This document shows positions 51,510 to 60,129 of a DNA stretch of 64,000 nt, piece after piece. Under the pieces are notes generated by a model, which made no database searches, was not told where the DNA came from, and saw only the letters and a list, made by a program, of their open reading frames with translations. Origin of the DNA: DATJIG01 sp035493495 (GTDB lineage Bacteria; Pseudomonadota; Alphaproteobacteria; SMXQ01); assembly GCA_035493495.1 (NCBI GenBank), contig DATJIG010000257.1, forward strand, positions 1-64,000, written 5' to 3'. Within the stretch, counting starts at the first letter, position 1, and each line of letters starts with the position of its first letter. A program made the position numbers and the translations under genes.

Positions 51510-52583
51510 GTGGCGAACGCCGTGCCTCTGTCCTCAATCACTCCCGTCTCCGACAAACGACTCCTCCGCGCTCTTTCCGGGCAAGCGGTCGATCGTCCCC
51601 CGTTCTGGTTTATGCGGCAGGCGGGACGATACCTGCCGGAGTACCGCGAGCTCAGGCAGCGGTCCAAAGACTTCATGTCGTTCTGCTACAGCCCATCGCT
51701 TGCAGCCGAAGCGACGGTGCAGCCGATCCGGCGATTCGGCATGGACGCCGCGATTATCTTTTCGGACATCCTGGTGATCCCCGACGCACTCGGGCAGCGG
51801 GTAAATTTCGAATCCGGCCATGGTCCAATGCTGGACGCTCTGACGGGAGAGAGTCAGATCGCCGGTCTGACCCTGTCGCGGCTGCGGACGCGTTTGGGAC
51901 CGATCTACGATGCGTTGGCGCTCACCCACACCAAGCTCGATCTCGATACCGCCCTGATCGGTTTTGCCGGCGCACCGTGGACGATTGCCTGCTACATGAT
52001 CGAGGGTAGTGGCAGTGCCACCTTCTCGAAAGCCAAGGCATGGATCTACCGCTCGCCAGAGCGAATGACGATGCTGTTCGATATTCTGGTCGAGGCGATC
52101 GCGGATCATCTCATCGCTCAGGTCGAGGCCGGCGCTGAAGTGCTGCAGCTGTTCGACAGCTGGGCCGGCGTTCTGCCAGAACGCGAATTCGAGCGCTGGT
52201 CGATCGAGCCTACGATGCGCATCGTAGGCAGGGTAAAATCGGTACACCCGCACGTGCCGATCATCGGGTTTCCTAACCGCTGTGGCGCCACCATCGGGCA
52301 GTACGCACGCATTACCGCAGTCGACGCCGTTCAGCTCGACAGCGGCACGCCAATCGGCTGGGCACGGACGCAGGTGCCGGCCAAGGTTGCGATCCAAGGC
52401 AATCTCGACCCTCAACTTCTTGTGGTCGGCGGGCCAGCGATGCTGAACGAGGCAGACCGGATCGTTCGAATCATGTCTGGGCAGCCATTCGTCTTCAACC
52501 TGGGGCACGGCATCGTTCCCGAGACTCCGCCCGAAAACGTAAGCCAGCTTTCGGCATTGCTGCGCGGAGAACGACCGGCATGA
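51510..52583 (+). CDS. hemE: Uroporphyrinogen decarboxylase
   Basis: Heme pathway enzyme converting uroporphyrinogen III to coproporphyrinogen III. The 357-residue product has the two UROD signatures: PPFWFMRQAGRYLPEYRELR near residue 30 and FAGAPWTIACYMIEG. I chose the GTG at 51510 (VANAVPLSS) because the sequence upstream is the non-coding AT-rich region although the frame stays open to 51252. It is the first gene on the right side of the candidate origin, its usual place in alphaproteobacteria, and it overlaps hemH by four bases. Confidence 0.96.
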   Translation: MANAVPLSSITPVSDKRLLRALSGQAVDRPPFWFMRQAGRYLPEYRELRQRSKDFMSFCYSPSLAAEATVQPIRRFGMDAAIIFSDILVIPDALGQRVNFESGHGPMLDALTGESQIAGLTLSRLRTRLGPIYDALALTHTKLDLDTALIGFAGAPWTIACYMIEGSGSATFSKAKAWIYRSPERMTMLFDILVEAIADHLIAQVEAGAEVLQLFDSWAGVLPEREFERWSIEPTMRIVGRVKSVHPHVPIIGFPNRCGATIGQYARITAVDAVQLDSGTPIGWARTQVPAKVAIQGNLDPQLLVVGGPAMLNEADRIVRIMSGQPFVFNLGHGIVPETPPENVSQLSALLRGERPA

Positions 52584-53623
52584 GTGGGCGGGTCGGCGTT
52601 GTTCTTTTCAACCTTGGCGGGCCGGATCATCCGTCGGCGATCGAGCCGTTTCTCGTCAACCTGTTCAACGATCCGGCTATCGTCCGGTTGCCGCAGCCGT
52701 TCCGCTACATGATCGCGCGGCTCATCGCGCGCCGGCGCGCGCCACTGGCCACCGGCATCTACGAACGACTGGGTGGATCGTCGCCGATCCTCGCGGAAAC
52801 GCGGCGCCAGGCGGATGCGCTGACGGGCGTTCTGCCGCGGCAGCGGCCTGAGACGGAATTCAAGGTTGTCATTGCGATGCGATACTGGGCACCCCACAGC
52901 GGCGAAGCGGCGGCCGAGCTTGCCGCATGGAAACCGGACCGCATCGTCCTGTTGCCGCTCTACCCGCAATTCTCGACCACAACCACGGCGTCGTCGCTGC
53001 GGGATTGGACGCGAGCGGCGCGACGGCACAAGCTGACGGCGCCCACCAAAGCTCTGTGTTGCTGGCCGGCGCTGCCGGGGCTCGTTCGAAGTTACGTCGA
53101 TAGGATCGCACCGCTGCTGCGCGACGATCCGTCACTGCGCGTCCTGTTTTCCGCCCACGGTCTTCCGGAGAAGATCGTGAAAGCCGGCGATCCTTACCCC
53201 GAGCAGGTGATGGTCACGACACGGGCTGTTCTCGACATGCTGGCCGGCGACGGACTGACCGACATCGATTGGACCGTCTGCTATCAGAGCCGGGTTGGCC
53301 CGTTGCGTTGGATCGGACCGTCAACCGACGACGAGATCCGTCGCGCCGGGGCCGACAAACGCGGAGTCGTCGTGGTGCCGATAGCGTTCGTGTCGGAGCA
53401 TTCGGAAACATTGGTCGAGCTTGACCACGAGTACCGAAGGCTTGCCAATGCCGTTGGTGTGCGGCGCTACGAACGGACTCCGACGCCGTCTATCGCCGCA
53501 CCGTTCATTGCCGGGCTTGCCGATCTTGTGCAGCGGGCTCTGTCGACACCGGAGGCGATGTTTGCCGGCTCGCCCCATGGCGCGTGTGTGCCGGGGTCAG
53601 CCTGCCCGCTGCTGGGCGGGTGA
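52580..53623 (+). CDS. hemH: Ferrochelatase
   Basis: Inserts iron into protoporphyrin IX, the last heme step, at the inner membrane face. The 347-residue product starts RVGVVLFNLGGPDHPSAI. It contains the catalytic histidine in VLFSAHGLPEKIV and the signature WTVCYQSRVGPLRWIGPS. The C-terminal cysteines (CVPGSACPL) might bind a metal or cluster. It overlaps hemE by ATGA and precedes hemJ by 13 bases. Confidence 0.97.
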   Translation: MSGRVGVVLFNLGGPDHPSAIEPFLVNLFNDPAIVRLPQPFRYMIARLIARRRAPLATGIYERLGGSSPILAETRRQADALTGVLPRQRPETEFKVVIAMRYWAPHSGEAAAELAAWKPDRIVLLPLYPQFSTTTTASSLRDWTRAARRHKLTAPTKALCCWPALPGLVRSYVDRIAPLLRDDPSLRVLFSAHGLPEKIVKAGDPYPEQVMVTTRAVLDMLAGDGLTDIDWTVCYQSRVGPLRWIGPSTDDEIRRAGADKRGVVVVPIAFVSEHSETLVELDHEYRRLANAVGVRRYERTPTPSIAAPFIAGLADLVQRALSTPEAMFAGSPHGACVPGSACPLLGG

Positions 53624-53636
53624 CGAGGAGGGAACG

Positions 53637-54068
53637 ATGACCTGGATTCTCTGGCTGAAGGCGTTGCACGTGATCGCGGTGATCGCGTGGATGGCCGGGC
53701 TTCTGTACCTCCCGCGGCTGTTCGTCTATCACGCCGATACCCGCGTCGGCTCCGACCTTTCGGAGACCTTCAAGGTGATGGAGCGCCGGCTGCTGCGCGC
53801 GATCATCAACCCGGCGATGGTCGCAGTTTTCGCGTTGGGAATCGCCCTCGCCGCGGCCGAGGGTGTGGAAAGCCTCGGCGGCTGGTTCCACGTCAAGGTG
53901 TTGCTGGTGCTGATCCTCGCCGGAGTGCACGGCCTGATGGCGCGCTGGCGCAAGGAATTCGAGCGCGACGAGCGGGTCCACTCGGCCCGTTTCTTCCGTA
54001 TCGCCAACGAGGTCCCGACGGTCCTGATGATCGCCATCGTCGTCCTCGCGGTCGTGAAGCCGTTCTAG
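53637..54068 (+). CDS. hemJ: Protoporphyrinogen IX oxidase HemJ
   Basis: Membrane protein that oxidises protoporphyrinogen IX in bacteria lacking HemG and HemY. The 143-residue product has about four membrane helices. Its conserved start is LWLKALHVIAVIAWMAGLLY, with the essential histidine, then LPRLFVYH. Good ribosome site (GAGGAGGGA) seven bases before the ATG. Location directly after hemE-hemH supports the pathway role. Confidence 0.94.
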   Translation: MTWILWLKALHVIAVIAWMAGLLYLPRLFVYHADTRVGSDLSETFKVMERRLLRAIINPAMVAVFALGIALAAAEGVESLGGWFHVKVLLVLILAGVHGLMARWRKEFERDERVHSARFFRIANEVPTVLMIAIVVLAVVKPF

Positions 54069-54121
54069 TGAAACGCCACGCCTTGCGGCGGTCCGCCGAG
54101 CGCCGTAGGCTCTGCCCCGCC

Positions 54122-54361
54122 ATGAAACCCGCCCTCGCCCTTTTGAGCCTGCTGCTGCTGTCCGGATGCTTCGGATGGTTCGGGGACAGTGTTCCCGATC
54201 AGGTGAGCGGCGATTCCGACGGCGTGGTCTTCAAGGGCAGCGGCGACACCGACCGGCGAAATGCGGCGGCCGCGTACTGCTCGACGTTTAACAAGTCGGC
54301 GATCATCCTGCCGGCCGAGCGCAGCGACTCGAGCAGCCTCAGCCGCTTCGCCTGCCGATAA
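54122..54361 (+). CDS. Small lipoprotein of unknown function
   Basis: A 79-residue exported protein. The signal peptide LALLSLLLLSGC ends in a lipobox cysteine about 16 residues in. The short mature part reads VVFKGSGDTDRRNAAAAYCS, then a serine-rich stretch and a final cysteine (RFACR), so the two mature cysteines may pair. I do not recognise a family. It lies 53 bases after hemJ, just before the rho promoter. Confidence 0.7.
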   Translation: MKPALALLSLLLLSGCFGWFGDSVPDQVSGDSDGVVFKGSGDTDRRNAAAAYCSTFNKSAIILPAERSDSSSLSRFACR

Positions 54362-54388
54362 CGTGATTGCCCAGGCCCGGCTGCGGGT

Positions 54389-54417
54389 TTGACAGAGCGG
54401 CCGGTTTTCGCTACAGA
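54389..54417 (+). promoter_or_regulatory. Predicted promoter of rho
   Basis: TTGACA (54389-54394, perfect -35) and TACAGA (54412-54417) are separated by 17 bases. Transcription would start near 54424, giving a leader of about 200 bases before the rho ATG. Confidence 0.55.
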
Positions 54418-54486
54418 TTCAGCCCATCTCGACGGCGTCCGGCTGACGCCGCAACAACAGAACCCCCGCGAACTTCCTTAATAAAA

Positions 54487-54524
54487 CCAAGCACTTAGCT
54501 TGGTAGGCCCGAGGCCAAAGCCTC
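54487..54524 (+). promoter_or_regulatory. Tandem hairpins in the rho leader
   Basis: CCAAGC/GCTTGG (54487-54503, 5-base loop) and GAGGC/GCCTC (54511-54524, 4-base loop) are two perfect stems in the ~200-base untranslated leader of rho. The downstream leader (54540-54620) is C-rich and G-poor, like a Rho utilisation site, so autogenous termination is plausible. Confidence 0.5.
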
Positions 54525-54620
54525 ATAGCCAAGGAAGCTGGTGCGAGCGGTCCCCCACCCCCTCCATCGCCTCCCCACGCACGTTCTCCCTCATCGGTCA
54601 GCCCCCACATCGGTCCTCCA

Positions 54621-55877
54621 ATGCACCTCCAAGAACTGAAGAAGAAATCCCCCGCAGAGCTCCTCACCTACGCCGAGGACCTCAAGATCGAGAACGCGTC
54701 GACGCTCCGTCGTCAGGACATGATGTTCGCGATCCTGAAGCAGCTCGCCGAGAACGACACCGCGATCTACGGCGATGGTGTCCTCGAGATACTTCAGGAC
54801 GGGTTCGGGTTCCTGCGATCGCCCGAGGCCAACTACCTGCCTGGGCCTGACGACATCTACGTCAGCCCGTCGCAGGTGCGGCGGTTCGGTCTCAGGACCG
54901 GAGACACGGTCGAGGGACAGATCCGCTCGCCCAAGGACGGCGAGCGCTACTTCGCGCTGCTCAAGGTCAACACCATCAATTTCGAGCCGCCGGAGAACGT
55001 GCGGCACCGGATCAACTTCGACAACCTGACGCCGCTCTATCCCGACGAGCGGCTCAAGCTCGAAATGCACGATCCGACCAAGAAGGATCTGACGACCCGC
55101 GTGATCGACCTGATCGCGCCGCTCGGCAAGGGCCAGCGCGCGCTGATCGTCGCGCCGCCGCGCACCGGTAAGACGGTGATGCTGCAGAACATCGCCCACG
55201 CCATCGCCGCCAATCATCCGGAGGTCTATCTCATCGTCCTCCTGATCGACGAGCGCCCCGAGGAAGTGACCGACATGGCTCGCTCGGTGAAAGGCGAGGT
55301 CGTGTCCTCGACCTTCGACGAGCCGGCGACCCGCCACGTGCAGGTCACCGAGATGGTGCTCGAGAAGGCCAAGCGCCTCGTCGAGCACAAGCGCGACGTG
55401 GTCATCCTGCTCGACTCGATCACTCGTCTCGCCCGCGCCTACAACACCGTCGTTCCCTCGTCGGGCAAGGTGCTGACGGGCGGTGTCGACGCCAACGCGC
55501 TGCAGCGCCCGAAGCGCTTCTTCGGCGCGGCCCGCAACATCGAGGAAGGCGGCTCGCTCTCGATCATCGCGACGGCGCTGATCGACACCGGCTCGCGCAT
55601 GGACGAGGTCATCTTCGAAGAGTTCAAGGGCACCGGTAACTCGGAAATCATTCTCGACCGCAAGCTCTCCGACAAGCGCACGTTCCCGGCGATCGACATC
55701 ACCAAATCGGGCACCCGCAAGGAAGAGCTCCTGGTCGACAAGGGGACGCTTGCCAAGATGTGGGTTCTGCGCCGCATCCTGATGCCGATGGGCGTCACCG
55801 ATGCGATGGAGTTCCTCGTGGGCAAGCTCAAGGAAACGAAGGAGAACGCCGGGTTCTTCGATTCCATGAACACCTGA
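54621..55877 (+). CDS. rho: Transcription termination factor Rho
   Basis: Hexameric RNA-dependent ATPase and helicase that ends transcription. The 418-residue product starts MHLQELKKKSPAELLTYAED. The RNA-binding OSB fold includes DGFGFLRSPEANYLPGPDDI. The P-loop is APPRTGKTVML and the Walker B/secondary-channel region ILLDSITRLARAYN. Standard length with no N-terminal insertion. It has its own promoter and leader and a strong terminator after it. Confidence 0.99.
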   Translation: MHLQELKKKSPAELLTYAEDLKIENASTLRRQDMMFAILKQLAENDTAIYGDGVLEILQDGFGFLRSPEANYLPGPDDIYVSPSQVRRFGLRTGDTVEGQIRSPKDGERYFALLKVNTINFEPPENVRHRINFDNLTPLYPDERLKLEMHDPTKKDLTTRVIDLIAPLGKGQRALIVAPPRTGKTVMLQNIAHAIAANHPEVYLIVLLIDERPEEVTDMARSVKGEVVSSTFDEPATRHVQVTEMVLEKAKRLVEHKRDVVILLDSITRLARAYNTVVPSSGKVLTGGVDANALQRPKRFFGAARNIEEGGSLSIIATALIDTGSRMDEVIFEEFKGTGNSEIILDRKLSDKRTFPAIDITKSGTRKEELLVDKGTLAKMWVLRRILMPMGVTDAMEFLVGKLKETKENAGFFDSMNT

Positions 55878-55903
55878 TTCCGACAATCAGACCGACGACA
55901 GCA

Positions 55904-55929
55904 GGCCCGGACCCAAGGTCCGGGCCTTT
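55904..55929 (+). terminator. Rho-independent terminator after rho
   Basis: GGCCCGGACC (55904-55913) and GGTCCGGGCC (55917-55926) form a perfect 10-bp stem with a CAA loop, followed by TTTCCATTTT. It begins 26 bases after the rho stop. Confidence 0.85.
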
Positions 55930-56004
55930 CCATTTTCGCGCCCCAACAGCCGGGAACTCCGGTGCGACTTCCCCGTTTCGCTCCGGCGAAAAAGGGAGTT
56001 CCCG

Positions 56005-56418
56005 ATGCCCGCGCCGTCCATTGCCACCGAAAAGGTCTGCTTCATCGTCGTGATGACGCGGGAGATTCACGCCAAGGTCGAGCCGGTTCTGCCGGAAGGC
56101 GCCTACGACGACGGCGCGGATACCCAGTTCCGCGAGGTCCTCGAGGACTTCGCCAACGACGGCACCTACCAGGAGCTCCGTGAATTCATCGTCGGCCTCG
56201 ACGACGACGAACGAGTCGAGCTCCTCGCATTGCTCTGGATTGGCCGCGGCGACTTCGACGCCTCGCAATGGGAGGACGCGGTGGCCGAGGCCCGTGATCG
56301 CGCCAATGCGCGCGAGCCCGACTACATCATCGGCACGCCTCTGGTATCCGATTATCTCGAGGAAGGACTGTCTGCCTTCGATCTGTCCTGTCTGGATTTC
56401 GAGAAGCGCGACCTCTAG
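56005..56418 (+). CDS. DUF3775 protein
   Basis: A 137-residue acidic cytoplasmic protein of unknown function, matching the DUF3775 pattern as I remember it: EVLEDFANDGTYQELREFIV, then ELLALLWIGRGDFDASQWED and the C-terminal PLVSDYLEEGLSAF. Helical throughout, no signal or membrane segment. It lies alone between the rho terminator and a small membrane-protein gene. Confidence 0.7.
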   Translation: MPAPSIATEKVCFIVVMTREIHAKVEPVLPEGAYDDGADTQFREVLEDFANDGTYQELREFIVGLDDDERVELLALLWIGRGDFDASQWEDAVAEARDRANAREPDYIIGTPLVSDYLEEGLSAFDLSCLDFEKRDL

Positions 56419-56484
56419 CTTCGGGCTTCCGCCGCGTCCCGACTGGCACTAAAGTCCCCCCGACTTTGTCTTGTGGGGGACATC

Positions 56485-56844
56485 ATGATCAACATCGACC
56501 GTTATTTCTTCGGCCTGGCGGTGCTTGCCGCGCTCACCGGCATGACGCTCGGTATCGTCATGGCGGCACAGCAGAATTTCCAGCTGGCACCGGTTCACGC
56601 CCACATCAACCTGGTCGGCTGGGCTTCGCTTGCGCTGTTCGGGCTCGGTTACCGCACCGGTCTCGCCCGCAACGACGGGCTGGCGAAGCTCCACTTCGTG
56701 GTGGCCCTCGCCGGCGTCGTCGTGTTTCCAGTCGGCATCTACTACGCCGTGGCGCGCCAAATCGAGATCGGCGCGATGGTCGGCTCGCTGCTCGTGATCG
56801 CGTCGATGCTGATCTTCGGAATCAACTTCCTGCGCGGAAAGTAG
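56485..56844 (+). CDS. Small four-helix membrane protein with HAHINLVGW motif
   Basis: A 119-residue integral membrane protein with about four hydrophobic segments (near 8-27, 42-60, 72-90, 96-115). The second begins PVHAHINLVGWASLALFGLG. Paired histidines of this type (H-x-H followed by L-x-GW) ligate heme or copper in the heme-copper oxidase superfamily, so this may be a minimal member of that kind; this is inference. I chose the ATG at 56485 with GGGGGA eight bases upstream; a GTG four codons earlier is possible. It converges on the alcohol dehydrogenase gene with 3 bases between stops. Confidence 0.7.
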   Translation: MINIDRYFFGLAVLAALTGMTLGIVMAAQQNFQLAPVHAHINLVGWASLALFGLGYRTGLARNDGLAKLHFVVALAGVVVFPVGIYYAVARQIEIGAMVGSLLVIASMLIFGINFLRGK

Positions 56845-56847
56845 AGA

Positions 56848-57834
56848 TCACGGCACCAGCACGGCGGCGCCTTCGAGAACGCCGCCGCGCACCGCCGCCA
56901 GCGCCTCGTTGGCCCGCTCGAGCGGGAACGATGACGTCGTCGTACGCACCGGCACGTCGGGCGCCAGGCGCAGGAACTCCTCGCCGTCGCGGCGGGTGAG
57001 ATTGGCGACGGAGCGCACCACCCGCTCTTCCCACAACAACCGGTACGGGAAGCTCGGGATATCGCTCATGTGGATCCCGGCGCACACCACCGTGCCGCCT
57101 TTCGCGGTGGCGGCGAGTGCCGCCGGCACCAGGGCACCGACCGGGGCAAAGATCAGGGCGGCGTCGAGCGGCTCGGGCGCCGACCTGTCGGAATCGCCCG
57201 CCCAGGTCGCTCCCAGCGAGCGGGCGAAATCCTGGCCCACCACGTCACCGGGCTTGGTGAACGCGTAGACCTCTTGCCCGCGGTGGCGCGCGACCTGCAC
57301 GGCGATGTGTGCCGCCGCGCCGAAGCCGTAGAGCCCAAGCCGCTTTGCCCCGCCCGCCATGCGCAGCGCGCGATAGCCGATCAGTCCCGCGCACAGGAGC
57401 GGCGCCGCGTCGACATCGCTGTAACTCGGGGGAATAGCGAAACAGAACTTCTGATGGGCAACCGTGTACTCCGCGTAGCCGCCGTCGATGTCGTAGCCGG
57501 TGAAGCGGGCGCGGGCGCACAGGTTCTCGCGCCCTGTCGTGCAGTACTCGCAGACGCCGCAGGTCCAGCCGAGCCACGGCACGCCGACGCGATCGCCGGC
57601 GCGGATGCGCTCGACGTTCCGCCCGACCGCCACCACCGTGCCGACGATCTCGTGGCCAGGCACCAGCGGAAGCTTGGGGCGCGGGAGCTCACCATCGACG
57701 ATGTGGAGATCGGTGCGGCACACGGCGCAGGCGTGCACCTTGATGACGACGTCGTCGGGCCCGGGCGTCGGCGGCTCACTCCGCTGTGCGAGGCGAAGCG
57801 GTGTGTTCGCAGCATCGAGCACCATCGCACGCAT
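56848..57834 (-). CDS. Zinc-dependent alcohol dehydrogenase
   Basis: Medium-chain dehydrogenase of 328 residues. The catalytic zinc ligands lie in ACAVCRTDLH and PGHEIVGTV. The structural zinc cysteines lie in CGVCEYCTTGRENLC. The cofactor loop reads GLYGFGAAAHIAVQVA. The sequence resembles the AdhA-type NAD(P)-linked enzymes. The substrate is unknown. The start is the ATG at 57834 (MRAMVLDA), with a second ATG three codons later. It is divergent from the Old Yellow Enzyme gene across 174 bases. Confidence 0.9.
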   Translation of the reverse strand: MRAMVLDAANTPLRLAQRSEPPTPGPDDVVIKVHACAVCRTDLHIVDGELPRPKLPLVPGHEIVGTVVAVGRNVERIRAGDRVGVPWLGWTCGVCEYCTTGRENLCARARFTGYDIDGGYAEYTVAHQKFCFAIPPSYSDVDAAPLLCAGLIGYRALRMAGGAKRLGLYGFGAAAHIAVQVARHRGQEVYAFTKPGDVVGQDFARSLGATWAGDSDRSAPEPLDAALIFAPVGALVPAALAATAKGGTVVCAGIHMSDIPSFPYRLLWEERVVRSVANLTRRDGEEFLRLAPDVPVRTTTSSFPLERANEALAAVRGGVLEGAAVLVP

Positions 57835-58008
57835 GGAGGTCGCTCCGTGTCCACACGCCCCTTCCATTTGACACAAATCTCTTTGCCATGATGGAGAGCG
57901 GGAAGGGGAGAGTCGGCCCGCCCCTCCAAGACTGTCGAGGTTAGCACGAGGGAAGGCGTACGGTCCGTCGCACGGGTCACTCCGTGCATAAAGTCGCTGG
58001 AGATCACT

Positions 58009-59115
58009 ATGGCCAAATCCAAGCTGTTTACGCCGTTCGCCGTCGGCGGCCTGGAACTCGCGAACCGGATCGTAATAGCTCCGATGTGCCAGTACTCGGC
58101 CGAGGACGGGTGCATGACGGACTGGCATCTGATCCATCTCGGACATTTGGCGTTATCGGGCGCCGGGCTTCTCACCATCGAGGCGACCGCAGTTACGCCT
58201 GAGGGTCGGATCTCCTATGGCGATGTCGGGCTCTACTCCGACGCGTGCGAGAACGCGATGCGCAACACGTTGGAGAGAGTGCGGCGCTGGTCGGAGATGC
58301 CGATCGCTGTTCAGCTGGCGCACGCCGGCCGGAAGGCCTCGACGGAGCTTCCCTGGCGGGGTGGCGCTCAAATCGCTCCGGACCAGCCGAACGGCTGGCG
58401 CACCGAAGCACCCTCGGCAATCCCCTTTCAGGACGGCGACGTTCCTCCCGTGAAGCTGGACCACGACGCCCTTGCACACATCCGCGACGCATTCGCGGAT
58501 GCTGCCCGTCGTGCGACACGTCTAGGTCTTGATGCAATCCAGTTGCACGGCGCGCATGGTTATCTGCTGCACGAGTTCCTGTCGCCGCTCGCCAATCAGC
58601 GCGATGATCGTTACGGCGGCTCGCTCGAGAATCGGATGCGTTTCCCCCTTGAGGTGTTCGAGACGGTGCGTGCCGCCTTCCCGGCGGATCGCCCCGTCTC
58701 GATGCGGGTGTCCGCGACCGACTGGGCGGCGAATGGTTGGGACCTTGAGCAGACGATCGCGCTGGCACGGGCGCTGGAGGCACGCGGCTGCGCTGCCATC
58801 CACATATCGAGCGGCGGGCTCACGCCGGCGCAACGCATACCCGTGGGACCGAATTATCAGGTACCGCTCGCGCGCGCGGTAAAGGCGGAGACGAAAATGG
58901 CCGTCGTGGCGGTCGGCCTGATCACGGAATACGAGCAGGCGGAGGCTATCGTCGGCGCGGGCGACGCCGACCTCGTCGCGCTGGCCCGTGCCATTCTCTA
59001 CGATCCGCGATGGCCCTGGCACGCAGCCGCGCACTTCGGCGCCAGCGTTAAGGCGCCGAAGCAGTACCTGCGCTCCGAGCCGCGCGGCGTACGGGACCTG
59101 TTCGACGACGAATGA
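58009..59115 (+). CDS. NADH:flavin oxidoreductase, Old Yellow Enzyme family (YqjM-like)
   Basis: FMN-dependent ene-reductase of 368 residues that reduces activated C=C bonds of electrophiles such as enones, nitro compounds and quinones. The N terminus has C27 and Y29 in APMCQYS, which match the flavin-tuning Cys26/Tyr28 of YqjM. The substrate-binding histidines are in LHGAHGYLLHEFLSP, followed by NQRDDRYGGSLENRMRF. Monomer pattern and length fit the YqjM-like class. The neighbours (ADH, quinone reductase, dienelactone hydrolase) fit electrophile detoxification. Confidence 0.93.
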   Translation: MAKSKLFTPFAVGGLELANRIVIAPMCQYSAEDGCMTDWHLIHLGHLALSGAGLLTIEATAVTPEGRISYGDVGLYSDACENAMRNTLERVRRWSEMPIAVQLAHAGRKASTELPWRGGAQIAPDQPNGWRTEAPSAIPFQDGDVPPVKLDHDALAHIRDAFADAARRATRLGLDAIQLHGAHGYLLHEFLSPLANQRDDRYGGSLENRMRFPLEVFETVRAAFPADRPVSMRVSATDWAANGWDLEQTIALARALEARGCAAIHISSGGLTPAQRIPVGPNYQVPLARAVKAETKMAVVAVGLITEYEQAEAIVGAGDADLVALARAILYDPRWPWHAAAHFGASVKAPKQYLRSEPRGVRDLFDDE

Positions 59116-59134
59116 GCTCGGCGCACGCGGAGAA

Positions 59135-60112
59135 CTATGGCAGGAGCACCGTCGAGCCGGTGGTCCTGCGCGATTCCAGATCGGTGTGTGCCTTCGCCGC
59201 GTCCTTCAGCGGATAGGTCTTGCCGACCTGGATCTGCACAACTCCGGTGCGGACCGCCTTGAACAGCTCCTGTGCCGCCTCGTCGAGATCGTCGCGGCGC
59301 GCGACATAATGGGCGAGGGTCGGCCGGGTGACGAACAGCGAGCCCTTCTGCGACAGGATGAGGAGGCTGATCGGCGGCACCGCGCCCGAGGAATTGCCGA
59401 AGCTCACCATCAGCCCGAGCGGCCGCAGGCAGTCGAGCGACTTCTCGAAGGTGTCCTTGCCGACCGAGTCGTAAACCACCGGCACGCCGTTGCCGCCGGT
59501 GATCTCCTTCACCCGCGCGACGAAATCCTCGCGCGTGTAGACGATGGGGTGATCGCAGCCGTGCTCCTTGGCGAGCTTCGCCTTCGCGTCGCTACCAACG
59601 GTCCCGATCACCGTCGCACCCAGGAACTTGGCCCACTGGCAGAGGATGAGGCCAACACCGCCGGCCGCGGCGTGCACCAGAATCGTGTCCCCCGGGCCGA
59701 CGCGATAGGTTTTGTGCAGCAGGTAATGCGCCGTCAGGCCCTTGAGCATCATGCCGGCGGCTGTCTTGTCGTCGACATCCTTCGGGATCTTGACCAGGCG
59801 CTCGGCGGGAACGACGCGGCGCTCGCTGTAGGCGCCGAGCTGGCCGGTGTAGGCGACGCGATCGCCGACATTCAGGTCCGTCACGCCCTCGCCGAGCTTC
59901 TCGACAACACCCGCGCCCTCCACTCCGAGCACGAATGGCGGCTGTGCCGGGTAGAGGCCGGTTCGGTAATAGACATCGATGAAATTGAGACCGACAGCGG
60001 CGTGGCGGATCAGCACCTGGCCCGCGGCGGGCTCCGGCACGTCGACATCGATGTATTCCATCACCTCGGGTCCGCCGGTCTTGCGGACGAGGATTGCCTT
60101 GGCTTTCGCCAT
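59135..60112 (-). CDS. NADPH:quinone oxidoreductase (MDR/QOR family)
   Basis: Zinc-free medium-chain reductase of 325 residues. The start reads ILVRKTGGPEVMEYIDVDVP, and the cofactor-binding loop AAAGGVGLILCQWAKFLGA. VYDSVGKDTFEKSLDCLRP is typical of quinone reductase 1. It probably reduces quinones or enones with NADPH. It converges on the OYE gene and follows the dienelactone hydrolase gene after 17 bases, so the two minus-strand genes may be co-transcribed. Confidence 0.93.
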   Translation of the reverse strand: MAKAKAILVRKTGGPEVMEYIDVDVPEPAAGQVLIRHAAVGLNFIDVYYRTGLYPAQPPFVLGVEGAGVVEKLGEGVTDLNVGDRVAYTGQLGAYSERRVVPAERLVKIPKDVDDKTAAGMMLKGLTAHYLLHKTYRVGPGDTILVHAAAGGVGLILCQWAKFLGATVIGTVGSDAKAKLAKEHGCDHPIVYTREDFVARVKEITGGNGVPVVYDSVGKDTFEKSLDCLRPLGLMVSFGNSSGAVPPISLLILSQKGSLFVTRPTLAHYVARRDDLDEAAQELFKAVRTGVVQIQVGKTYPLKDAAKAHTDLESRRTTGSTVLLP

Positions 60113-60129
60113 AATCGTGACTCCGATGC

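Noticed and set aside
57873..57900. Promoter for the Old Yellow Enzyme gene based on a TTGACA hexamer in the ADH-OYE gap
   Set aside because: No acceptable -10 element lies 16-18 bases downstream.
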